Made by a program: the position numbers and the translations under genes
Source: CAZELM01 sp964512995
GTDB taxonomy: Bacteria; CSSED10-310
Reading direction: 5' to 3'
NCBI GenBank assembly: GCA_964512995.1
Contig: CAZELM010000007.1
Span: forward strand, 62,001-126,000
DNA: 64,000 bases
The notes under the pieces: model-generated
What the model saw: only the letters and a program-made list of their open reading frames with translations
Told to the model about the DNA's origin: nothing
Database searches by the model: none
Shown: positions 1 to 7,502 of the stretch, piece by piece
How positions within the stretch are numbered: the first letter of the stretch is position 1
Layout: each line of letters starts with the position of its first letter

Positions 1-146
1 TGACACAATCTGCCTATCCGACAGAAACACCCGTGAATCCTCCAGTTGAACCAAGGAGTCAGATTTCGATCGAACACATCCGGAATCTCGTGGAGGATGC
101 GTTACGCACCACGACGAATCCCCCTCAATCCAATACCGGCTATTAG
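1..146 (+). CDS. C-terminal fragment of an unidentified protein (5' truncated)
   Basis: Frame 3 is open from the window edge to a TAG at 144-146 and encodes about 47 residues. The piece is rich in Pro and Thr (TETPVNPPVEP), followed by a likely amphipathic helix around SIEHIRNLVEDAL and a polar end. Codon use (ATC, CGG, GAA) resembles neighbouring genes. It looks like the tail of a protein whose body lies upstream. No family can be assigned. A competing frame-1 reading at 46-261 has no supporting features. The 120 bases between this stop and the next start hold no clear promoter. Confidence 0.5.
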   Translation, partial: TQSAYPTETPVNPPVEPRSQISIEHIRNLVEDALRTTTNPPQSNTGY

Positions 147-266
147 TTCCGATCCGGATCAGCATTTTCGCTGTTTTTATATGCTAATCCAAAGCATATT
201 GGAGGGCAGATGGTGGCAAATCCCATTCCCGATCGCACGCAAGGCAGATGACGGGAAATAAGACAG

Positions 267-1286
267 ATGCAATCCACTAAAAAGCTTTTCTGGATCATCC
301 TGTTTTTTGGATTGATTGGGGGTGGCTGCTTTTCATTCAAAAAAAGTCACTCTGCTGAATATCTGGCTGACCGTTTGGTACATCTTCTCATCACAGAGTC
401 TCTTCCTTTGGGAAAGCCGAAAGAGCCGCTTCGTCAGGAAACAATCACGCTGGGAAAATGGATTCGTGATGAGCTGATAACGAATGCCGGGCAATCTTTC
501 CGGATGGATCACGACACTGATTCGATAGAAAGCTCAAGAACGCAGAACCGTATTCCGATATCGCGAGCGCTCATCCAGCAGCTTCAAAATATAAACAACT
601 TTCTGTTTATGAACCGTGCGGTCCCGAAGTCTGAGATCGCTTTCGAACGGATACAGAAGGCAGTGCTTTCCGATGCGTCGATCCAATCGATCCGCACCAT
701 TGTGATGATGTCCATGAAGGAGACGCAATCCGAATTGGGTGGATTGGCTTCCATTGATCCGTCCGGGTCTCATATTCATTTTCTTCTGGTGCCGTCGGAA
801 ACGGATGATCTGCTCGCATCGATGGAGATTTGTGATGATCCGGCTGAGGCGGTGAAGACATTGCGTGATCTGCATGCGCGTCTCCCCTTCCTGACTATCC
901 GTGCCGAGAGAACGATCGATTTTCTGGAGTCAGATCATCCGGAGGAGCAGAAACGGCATTACTATCATGAATTCCTGGGATTGTTCAGGTTCTATGCCGC
1001 CTACTCATACCTGCTTGGTCAGGAGCGGCAATTTGTTTATATCGCTCAGCACAGACTGCCGGGGTATTTCATCGGAGTATTCCACATTCATCCCTCGGGA
1101 AATCCTCCATCTGTTGAGGATCGTCTGGGAAGCTTTTTACAGAAGAATCTTGTGATAGAACCGAAAGAAGATGGTTTTGAGGTGCATTATATTTTCTATG
1201 GACACAATCTCAATGAGGAGTCGCGGGTAATCCGCTACCGGAACGACTCCTGGAATTTGACCTCTTCGGCCGATCCGGTCCATTAG
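267..1286 (+). CDS. Exported protein with JAMM/MPN-like motif, function unknown
   Basis: A 339-residue protein with an N-terminal hydrophobic segment (about residues 7-20) ending GGGC at residue 21. This could be a signal peptide or a non-canonical lipobox (Gly rather than Leu/Val at -3). The middle has helical, charged stretches. Near the C-terminus, H273-I-H275-P-S-G-N-P-P-S282-V-E-D285 closely resembles the JAMM metal site of RadC and JAB peptidases (HxHPxG...PSxxD), but is one residue shorter between the second His and the Ser. I do not see a clear upstream catalytic Glu. No family could be assigned otherwise. Its last 77 bases overlap the 3' end of the convergent hydrolase gene. Ribosome binding site is weak. 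The real role could be a degenerate or divergent peptidase/deubiquitinase-like fold, or chance similarity. Confidence 0.75.
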   Translation: MQSTKKLFWIILFFGLIGGGCFSFKKSHSAEYLADRLVHLLITESLPLGKPKEPLRQETITLGKWIRDELITNAGQSFRMDHDTDSIESSRTQNRIPISRALIQQLQNINNFLFMNRAVPKSEIAFERIQKAVLSDASIQSIRTIVMMSMKETQSELGGLASIDPSGSHIHFLLVPSETDDLLASMEICDDPAEAVKTLRDLHARLPFLTIRAERTIDFLESDHPEEQKRHYYHEFLGLFRFYAAYSYLLGQERQFVYIAQHRLPGYFIGVFHIHPSGNPPSVEDRLGSFLQKNLVIEPKEDGFEVHYIFYGHNLNEESRVIRYRNDSWNLTSSADPVH

Positions 1287-2280
1287 CCAACTCAGTATTG
1301 GGAAAGATCTTCCGGGCTTCCTGGAGAACGCGGCTTATCCGTGGGAAATATCGATTCGAGATATGGAATAAGATCAATCGTTGGGCACCCGTTTCTTTAG
1401 CAATGGTTGCCGCCTGGGAGGCGGTCAGATGGTGATATTTGACTGCGAGATGCAGATCTTCGTCCATGAACGTCGATTCACAGACGATGATGTCACAACC
1501 ATGCATCGATGTTTTCAGGCGATCCAGAAGGTTCTGTGAGAAAATCGTATCAGTGATATAAGCGATCTTCCTCCCTCGCTGGAGATGGACGATTTGGTCA
1601 CGGAGCCATTGAATGGGATAAGGTTTACCATTCACGGTGATTTCACCCTGTGGTGATGTATTCTCCTGAATGTTTCGCAGAAGCTGTCCGACCCATCTGT
1701 CAGGTTCAAGTCCCAGAGCCGTCATACGATCTTTATCAATGCGCATATGGTCGATTTCTTCCATGTAATAAGCCAGACAGGGAGATCCGCCATGATCGGT
1801 TTCAATCGCTTTCACGCAGAAATTTTTCTCCTGAACGACTGCATCCGTCCAGGGAGTGATCACTGCTTTTTTATTGAGTTTGAATTGGTGCTTGCATTCA
1901 AATGTTTGAATCAATCGCTGATGGCCACCCAGTTCATGTACCTCCAGTACCAGCTCCTGATCTTCCGCTCGATCCCAGTCATAACCTTCCAGCTTGGAAG
2001 ATATCCGTTGAATGATACCGGAAGGTCCGTAAATGCTCACTCGTTTATTTTCTCCGAGCAGTGATCGGATGATATGGTCGAATCCGATCATATGATCGAT
2101 ATGGGCATGGGAAATAAAGAGGTGCCGGATCTTCATGATCGTCTTGATCTGCCCCCAGACACGGATTCCGCAGTCAAACAACAGGAGCATGTTTTCGTTA
2201 TAGAAATCGACCATGAGATAGGGATCTTGTGACGGAGCTGATATTTTATAATAAAATGTCCATTTTTCGTTCTGTTTCAT
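1210..2280 (-). CDS. RNase Z-like metallo-beta-lactamase-fold hydrolase
   Basis: A 356-residue protein of the metallo-beta-lactamase superfamily. The metal motif HAHIDH is at residues 58-63. Further features are a D-H-G-G segment mid-protein, then C-E-S-T-F...H-H-L-T-A-S-Q-A-A and L-F-H-I-S-N-R-Y near the C-terminus, the signature order of tRNase Z (3'-tRNA processing endonuclease) and related phosphodiesterases. The tail of about 25 residues is basic and Ser/Arg rich and runs into the opposite gene, so the reading frame overlaps it by 77 bases. Its ATG overlaps the TAA of the upstream radical SAM gene (TAATG), implying translational coupling. It is either a genuine RNase Z or a specialised hydrolase in this small operon; sequence alone does not decide. 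Confidence 0.85.
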   Translation of the reverse strand: MKQNEKWTFYYKISAPSQDPYLMVDFYNENMLLLFDCGIRVWGQIKTIMKIRHLFISHAHIDHMIGFDHIIRSLLGENKRVSIYGPSGIIQRISSKLEGYDWDRAEDQELVLEVHELGGHQRLIQTFECKHQFKLNKKAVITPWTDAVVQEKNFCVKAIETDHGGSPCLAYYMEEIDHMRIDKDRMTALGLEPDRWVGQLLRNIQENTSPQGEITVNGKPYPIQWLRDQIVHLQRGRKIAYITDTIFSQNLLDRLKTSMHGCDIIVCESTFMDEDLHLAVKYHHLTASQAATIAKETGAQRLILFHISNRYFPRISRVLQEARKIFPNTELANGPDRPKRSNSRSRSGSGLPATPH

Positions 2281-3359
2281 TATATCCTCTGTTTCCTTCG
2301 GATCGATCGGGTCAGTGCTGTTTCTCGAACGATGATTTCATGCATATCCTGCCGGGATTCCCTGCCTCCAGCCCAGGCTTCGCATGAAGTACATATCTCG
2401 GGCACGGAATAATTACCGGACAATTGCATCTTCCGGAACCGGTTCATGATCGGGTTGTGCCAGATATCCGACAACCGTTCTTGGATGGCGTTACCAATCA
2501 CGGTTTTTGACTCCCAGTCTTCACAACATATCACAACATCGCCATTCCATTGAATAAAGATGGTGTCGAAGATATGACGGCACGGCCTTCGTTGCTCCGT
2601 TCGAGGAACAGCCAGTTTGCGTCCAGCATGGGTGCGCATTGTCTGAACAACAACCTCGTCCACGATTTCAACCCATTTAGCAACGTAATCATTGATCTGA
2701 TCTCGATTCGTTTCCTGTTCGACAATCAACACCCGCACAAAAGGTTTGGTCAGATTCCGCTGATTCCGGCTTTCGATCAATCGGCAGACAATCGACTCGA
2801 TATCTGTCAGTTTCCTGGATCCGGTGATCTCCGTGAACGAATCGGCAGTTAACGCATCGATCGAAAAACCGATATCATCGATACACATTGCCATCAGAGC
2901 GTCGTTATGATCTGGATTCAACAAAGAGCCATTTGTATTGAGTCCCACTTTCAGATGGTAGCGGGATTTGGCAATATCGAGAAACTCCATGATCTGCGGA
3001 TGAAGGAATGGTTCTCCAGCACCTTGCGGTATCAGGAATTTTCCTCCCATCTCCGTGAACTCAGACAGAATTTTATCATACGCTTCGATCGGCATGAATC
3101 CTTTCTCGCGCTGGATCGAATTTAATGGGCTGTGAAACGGGCACATCGCACACCGGAAATTGCAATGATTAGTTATTTCGATCTGTAATCCATAGGGATT
3201 TAGGTTGCCAAGAGCCCATCTTGCTTTCTGCAGGAATGTCTTCGCCCATCCGGTAATATTGCCCAGGATGTTCGGGCGAACTTCTTTGTGAGAGATATCG
3301 GGATGCCTCCTGTATAAATGCCAGGGATCATTCTCAATGAAGCGATCGGTGTGTGACAT
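2280..3359 (-). CDS. Radical SAM protein with SPASM-type C-terminus
   Basis: A 359-residue radical SAM enzyme. The CxxxCxxC cluster motif is C66-N-F-R-C70-A-M-C73. Downstream, GGKFLIPQGAGEPFLHP is the usual SAM-contact region. The C-terminal part has spaced cysteines (C-R-H-I-F, V-I-C-C-E-D-W, C-T-S-C-E-A-W) typical of a SPASM/twitch domain that holds auxiliary iron-sulfur clusters. Such proteins modify peptides, proteins or sugars, but the substrate is not apparent. It lies 7 bases downstream of a second SPASM-type gene and is coupled to the RNase Z-like gene, so the three form an operon. No short precursor peptide is evident nearby. It could act in a RiPP-like or cofactor pathway; that is inference. 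Confidence 0.88.
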   Translation of the reverse strand: MSHTDRFIENDPWHLYRRHPDISHKEVRPNILGNITGWAKTFLQKARWALGNLNPYGLQIEITNHCNFRCAMCPFHSPLNSIQREKGFMPIEAYDKILSEFTEMGGKFLIPQGAGEPFLHPQIMEFLDIAKSRYHLKVGLNTNGSLLNPDHNDALMAMCIDDIGFSIDALTADSFTEITGSRKLTDIESIVCRLIESRNQRNLTKPFVRVLIVEQETNRDQINDYVAKWVEIVDEVVVQTMRTHAGRKLAVPRTEQRRPCRHIFDTIFIQWNGDVVICCEDWESKTVIGNAIQERLSDIWHNPIMNRFRKMQLSGNYSVPEICTSCEAWAGGRESRQDMHEIIVRETALTRSIRRKQRI

Positions 3360-3366
3360 GATGGGA

Positions 3367-4416
3367 TCAATATATCATAACGCCATGGCGGTAGCAGTGT
3401 TCACAGACCACATCCACGGAATGGTGAAGCCGATGGGACATCCGTTTTCGAGCTGTCCGAAATTTTTCATTGTTCCAGATCAGTCGAAAATCAATGGCTT
3501 CCGTAAGCCGTCCAAAATCATCGTCAGGGTTGATTACCGCACAACACGGAGATACGTCTCCATTGGAGTGTAATACTAAGGTATCCCATAACTTGCTGCA
3601 CAGCTTCGTTTTTTGTTTCAGGTGACCGGTGCGGTAGTCATACCAACTGAGGCTTTCATCAACCGGCAGCCAATCTTTATCCCGGTTCATCCGCTCTGCA
3701 GGAGTTTGCGTGAACATCCGGGCGATATCGATGAAAATCGGCACGAAAACGAGTGAATCAACGCCGATCTCATGAGCTTTGGCGATAATCGGTTCTATTT
3801 CTTTTTCGGTATAACGGTTCAAGAGAACCTGCCATCGGATTTTCGGAGAACGCCGTGCGGCCCGATTGCGAGACGTCACGAGTTCGATCATGTTTTTCAG
3901 GGCAACTTGAAAGCTGCCTCCAATTCGATATCTTGAATATGTTTCCTCTGTGACACCGTCGATAGAACACCCGATTTCGTCCACTCCGGATTCGATCAAC
4001 TCAGGAATGATGGCGTCTCTGGTAAACTGGAGATTTGATGAGAATCCGATATAACATGGAAATTTTCGTGCATACCGGATCAGTCGGGAGAGATCCGGGT
4101 GAAGCGTTGGCTCGCCCCAGTTGGTTAAAGTAAGAGTGTACAGGTAAGGTCCCAGTCTATCCATCAACCGTTGAAAAAATGATTCAGAAATCCGGCAGGA
4201 TTCACGGTTGATCTCTCCTCTCCCCTGAGGACAGATCGGGCATTTCAATCCACACGTATTGACAAGGTCAACGACGAGATGTCGAGGGTAGCCATGTACC
4301 GCTGACAGCCGGAGACGATAATCGAGTCCGGTTATCCACGAGTTAATTCTCCGTCGAAGGCTTTTCCCACGATGGAGTGGAATCACTGGATTTTTATTTA
4401 ACCAGATAATATCCAT
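3367..4416 (-). CDS. Radical SAM protein with SPASM-type C-terminus (second copy)
   Basis: A 349-residue radical SAM enzyme with cluster motif C55-G-L-K-C59-P-I-C62, followed by TLTNWGEPTLHPDL (GxP SAM-binding region). The C-terminus carries cysteines in C-S-K-L-W, S-P-C-C-A-V-I and C-E-H-C-Y-R-H, consistent with a SPASM domain. It is similar in architecture to the next gene but clearly diverged, so the pair is not a recent duplication. It is first in the operon; the 80 bases between it and the outer-membrane gene upstream on the same strand may carry the promoter. Function unknown; tandem SPASM enzymes often act sequentially or as partners on one substrate. Confidence 0.88.
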   Translation of the reverse strand: MDIIWLNKNPVIPLHRGKSLRRRINSWITGLDYRLRLSAVHGYPRHLVVDLVNTCGLKCPICPQGRGEINRESCRISESFFQRLMDRLGPYLYTLTLTNWGEPTLHPDLSRLIRYARKFPCYIGFSSNLQFTRDAIIPELIESGVDEIGCSIDGVTEETYSRYRIGGSFQVALKNMIELVTSRNRAARRSPKIRWQVLLNRYTEKEIEPIIAKAHEIGVDSLVFVPIFIDIARMFTQTPAERMNRDKDWLPVDESLSWYDYRTGHLKQKTKLCSKLWDTLVLHSNGDVSPCCAVINPDDDFGRLTEAIDFRLIWNNEKFRTARKRMSHRLHHSVDVVCEHCYRHGVMIY

Positions 4417-4496
4417 TTTTCCCCTTTGATTATTGCCGAACAGGCGTCAGCCAGAACGGTCGACCGTACCATGTAACATGTATATTGGCAATCATT

Positions 4497-5756
4497 TTAG
4501 AAAGAAAAAGCCATTGATACCGAAGCAAATGTATCATTCATTGAAAGATTCCCATCTAATCCGAATGGCAGTTCTGATCCGCTGATCTCATGATCCGCCA
4601 TAATAGCGTGGCCAGCTCCAATATCAATATTGATCCGGGTCCACTGAATTCCCAGTCCGGTTGTAGCGCCATACCGGATACCACCTGGAAATATCACCGA
4701 CTCATATGCTGGATCCACTGATTTCGAACAATAAAAACCGCCCATCCGAAATGTCAGGAAGTTCGTTGCCAGAATTTCGATGCCGGTGTGAAGCTGCCAA
4801 CTGTCTTTCATCCGGATCGGCATGAAAAGCTGTTTGGGAATCAGTGGGAGATGGGGATTTTCCATGTTCATATCGAAATCTTTTACCTGGGAATACTGCG
4901 TCCATACGCCGTCCATATAAAGGTCGATCCGTTCGGTTGCGATCCAGTGGAATCCGATCCGGGCTTCCTGAGGAATTGTCACTCGGATTTGTTTGATTTG
5001 CGAAGAAAATTGATTCCCACCCATCGATTGAGGCAGTTGAACATCGAGATCCGTATCGAAGTGATAAGCGAGTGGGGGTCGATAAGTAAACCCAAGCTCA
5101 AACCGATACGATGGAGACCAGATCGTACCGACCGACAGATTATAATCTGCATCGGAAAAGAGAGTTGTTTTCCAGTGGGTATCATACTGCGGATCAGCTC
5201 CAGGAGACATCCCAAAAGGGCTTTGTGAGCGTTCCCATTCTCCAATGCCGGACAATAGGCCAATTTTGACTCCAAATGAAAAATCGTGGATCGGAATGAA
5301 ACCAACGGACACATCCAGTGAAGCCGAATAAATACTCAGACGATCACCTTGATATCTTTGGGTTTCATCGCTCGGAAATGCGATGCTGAAGTGATCGAAG
5401 GTCGACAATGATACGCCGGCACCCAATAACCGTGAGCCGAAATTTATGGCTCCCCCTATGAATGGTGCTGTGCTGAATGTTGTATCGGATTGGGATGCTG
5501 GATACTCATCAGAAGAAAACTTTATCTCTGCCATCTGCAGATTGCCGGTAACCATGATGTGATTTTGTTCGATCTTCGGCAACGAAGCAGGATTTGTAAC
5601 GGTATTGGATGCATCAGAAAATCCAGTTGATTGAACCCCTCCCAACGCCATCGACCTTGGACTGGAAAATGAAAATGGAGATATCTGAGCAGATACTGAA
5701 ACAGAAAACGATAAAATCATCATGAGACAAAGGCTAAATTGCAATCTCAAATTCAT
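4497..5756 (-). CDS. Outer-membrane beta-barrel protein (FadL/OmpP1-like)
   Basis: A 419-residue protein with a signal peptide (hydrophobic residues about 7-22, cleavage near VSA-Q). The mature start (SFSSPRSMALGG, then NTVTNPASLP) is the N-terminal signature of FadL/OmpP1-like or PorV-like outer-membrane proteins. The remainder alternates short hydrophobic strands and turns, and the chain ends in F (SMAFSF), as required for barrel assembly. Likely role is transport of hydrophobic substrates or support of a secretion system. It is transcribed in the same direction as, and upstream of, the SPASM genes. A 217-base divergent region separates it from the nitrilase-family gene. Confidence 0.85.
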   Translation of the reverse strand: MNLRLQFSLCLMMILSFSVSVSAQISPFSFSSPRSMALGGVQSTGFSDASNTVTNPASLPKIEQNHIMVTGNLQMAEIKFSSDEYPASQSDTTFSTAPFIGGAINFGSRLLGAGVSLSTFDHFSIAFPSDETQRYQGDRLSIYSASLDVSVGFIPIHDFSFGVKIGLLSGIGEWERSQSPFGMSPGADPQYDTHWKTTLFSDADYNLSVGTIWSPSYRFELGFTYRPPLAYHFDTDLDVQLPQSMGGNQFSSQIKQIRVTIPQEARIGFHWIATERIDLYMDGVWTQYSQVKDFDMNMENPHLPLIPKQLFMPIRMKDSWQLHTGIEILATNFLTFRMGGFYCSKSVDPAYESVIFPGGIRYGATTGLGIQWTRINIDIGAGHAIMADHEISGSELPFGLDGNLSMNDTFASVSMAFSF

Positions 5757-5973
5757 TCAGATCTCCTATTGAAACACGCTCACTCGTTCGGGTTTGCTGG
5801 ATTCATCACATCACGTCCCATTTTCCGTTCACGTTGGAATCATGTCAACTGAAAGTCTGACTTAATCGTCCGGTCCTATCGGTATCGCCAAACTCAGCCT
5901 GGGAGACATTGGATTTACGCATAACATGGATTACAATGGAAGTCGATTATATTGTGATGCAGGAGTAGGGATC

Positions 5974-6771
5974 ATGAAGATTGGATTTCTTCAAATGACG
6001 CCGGTATGGGGAGCTGTTGACGTTAATCTGCAAACGGTTATGGAGGCATTGCGAGGAATCGAAGCAGACTTGATAGTATTACCGGAGTTTTTCAATACGG
6101 GTTATTTATTTGTTTGTCCGGATGAATTATCGCGGCTTGCAGAGTCCATTCCGGATGGCTTCACAACCCAGATGCTCACGGAATTATCCAGAAACACAGG
6201 AATATCACTGATAGCAGGATTGCCGGAAATTGCTGATGGCCGCTATTACAACAGCGCTGTCCTCACAACACCGGATGGGAAATGCCACCTGTATCGAAAG
6301 ACGCACTTGTTTGATCGTGAGAATTTGTATTTTGATCCTGGAAACACGGGTTTGAATGTATTCCAAGTCGGTCCGGTCAATATCGGTGTGATGATCTGTT
6401 TCGATTGGTTTTTCCCTGAATGCGCTCGTATTCTTGCGTTAAAAGGAGCGGACATTATTGCGCATCCGTCGAATCTGGTATTGCCCTACTGTCCCCAGGC
6501 CATGATCACCCGGTGTCTTGAAAACCATGTCTTTGCAATAACATGTAATCGTGCCGGTGAGGAAATTCGGGGAGACATCCATCTGGAGTTTATTGGGTCC
6601 AGTCGAATCATCGATCCTCACGGAGAGATACTCGGATCAACCGGCATTGAAAAAAATAAATTGGTGATCACAGACATTGATCCTTTGGAGGCACGGAACA
6701 AAAATATCACTTCTCGGAATCACCTTTTGCTGGATCGTCGAGTGACCTATTACCAGGAATTGACCAAATGA
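5974..6771 (+). CDS. Carbon-nitrogen hydrolase (nitrilase superfamily)
   Basis: A 265-residue amidase of the nitrilase superfamily with all three catalytic residues: E38 (LIVLPEFFN), K109 (LYRKTHLF) and C142 (VMICFDWFFPE). Length and single-domain layout match omega-amidase, N-carbamoylputrescine amidase or deaminated-glutathione amidase types; the specificity cannot be read off. The start is placed at the ATG at 5974 because GGAG lies just upstream (around 5962) and the family's MKIGFLQ-type N-terminus begins there; an ATG at 5926 would add 16 unrelated residues. No co-transcribed partner is apparent. It is likely cytoplasmic. Confidence 0.9.
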   Translation: MKIGFLQMTPVWGAVDVNLQTVMEALRGIEADLIVLPEFFNTGYLFVCPDELSRLAESIPDGFTTQMLTELSRNTGISLIAGLPEIADGRYYNSAVLTTPDGKCHLYRKTHLFDRENLYFDPGNTGLNVFQVGPVNIGVMICFDWFFPECARILALKGADIIAHPSNLVLPYCPQAMITRCLENHVFAITCNRAGEEIRGDIHLEFIGSSRIIDPHGEILGSTGIEKNKLVITDIDPLEARNKNITSRNHLLLDRRVTYYQELTK

Positions 6772-6803
6772 AAAATTGTGAACATACTTGTTACTGTGAG
6801 TAT

Positions 6804-6832
6804 TTGACTTCAGTGTACCGGTATTGTATTTT
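6804..6832 (+). promoter_or_regulatory. Candidate sigma-70 promoter for the zinc-ribbon gene
   Basis: TTGACT at 6804-6809, a 17-base spacer, and TATTTT at 6827-6832, placed 40 bases before the ATG at 6872. The -35 box matches 5 of 6 consensus bases and the -10 box is weaker. Confidence 0.45.
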
Positions 6833-6871
6833 TGGCGAAGTATGTGAAGGTATCGAAATCTAGGAGGTATC

Positions 6872-7435
6872 ATGACTCGTCAATGTCTTTATTGTGCCAA
6901 GGAGCTTGCCAAGACGTCAACGAGTAATTTTTGCTCAAAAGACTGTTGGACGGAATATAAAAAACTGAAATCGATGAACGTCGCTTCTGCTGTTCAGGCA
7001 ACGGTCATGCTCAAAAAAAACGAGTTCGCGGGTGGAGCATCGGACAGCGGGAGTGATGTCATCGACTCGCAGATTTCTTCGTCAGCCAGAGATATGGCCT
7101 TCTCTGAATTATCGCAACGTATCGAGGCTGCAGAACATATGCTGGTCGAAAAATTCCAGGATTTGACGTCATTGATCGAGAGTCTTAAATTTGAAGAAGT
7201 CTCTCCGTATCCCGAAGAACAATCCTCTCTTGCTATTACTGCAGAAAAAGCCGAAGAATTTCAGAACAGGATCGCCAGATTGGAAGGTGACCTGGAGAAA
7301 ATGGAAATTCTGACGAGAGGCCTGGACAAATTGGAAGATCGATTTCGGATGATTGAAAAGCGTCTGAAAGGGATTGAAACGAGCCAGCCTTCCACGGAGA
7401 AGAAAAAAGGATTCTTTGCCAAACTATTTGGCTAA
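6872..7435 (+). CDS. Zinc-ribbon coiled-coil protein, function unknown
   Basis: A 187-residue protein preceded by a strong AGGAGG ribosome binding site. The N-terminus has two Cys pairs, C5-L-Y-C8 and C21-S-K-D-C25, forming a small treble-clef or ribbon-type zinc site like those of DUF2116-style proteins (FCSxxC). Then come a polar Ser/Asp-rich linker and a long heptad-like coiled coil (about residues 80-165, e.g. RIARLEGDLEKMEILTRG). It ends in a basic KKKGFFAKLFG segment that could bind a membrane or partner. No enzymatic motif is visible. It stands alone, convergent with the kinase gene that follows. It may be a scaffold or regulatory protein. Confidence 0.75.
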   Translation: MTRQCLYCAKELAKTSTSNFCSKDCWTEYKKLKSMNVASAVQATVMLKKNEFAGGASDSGSDVIDSQISSSARDMAFSELSQRIEAAEHMLVEKFQDLTSLIESLKFEEVSPYPEEQSSLAITAEKAEEFQNRIARLEGDLEKMEILTRGLDKLEDRFRMIEKRLKGIETSQPSTEKKKGFFAKLFG

Positions 7436-7502
7436 AATTCGCTGCTGAGATTGAAATCCAATCACTTCAATAGGAGTGTACCTCGTTTGTCATGAGCCGT
7501 GA

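Noticed and set aside
46..261. 71-codon frame at the left edge
   Set aside because: It overlaps the open partial frame ending at 146, lacks a ribosome binding site and has no protein-like features.
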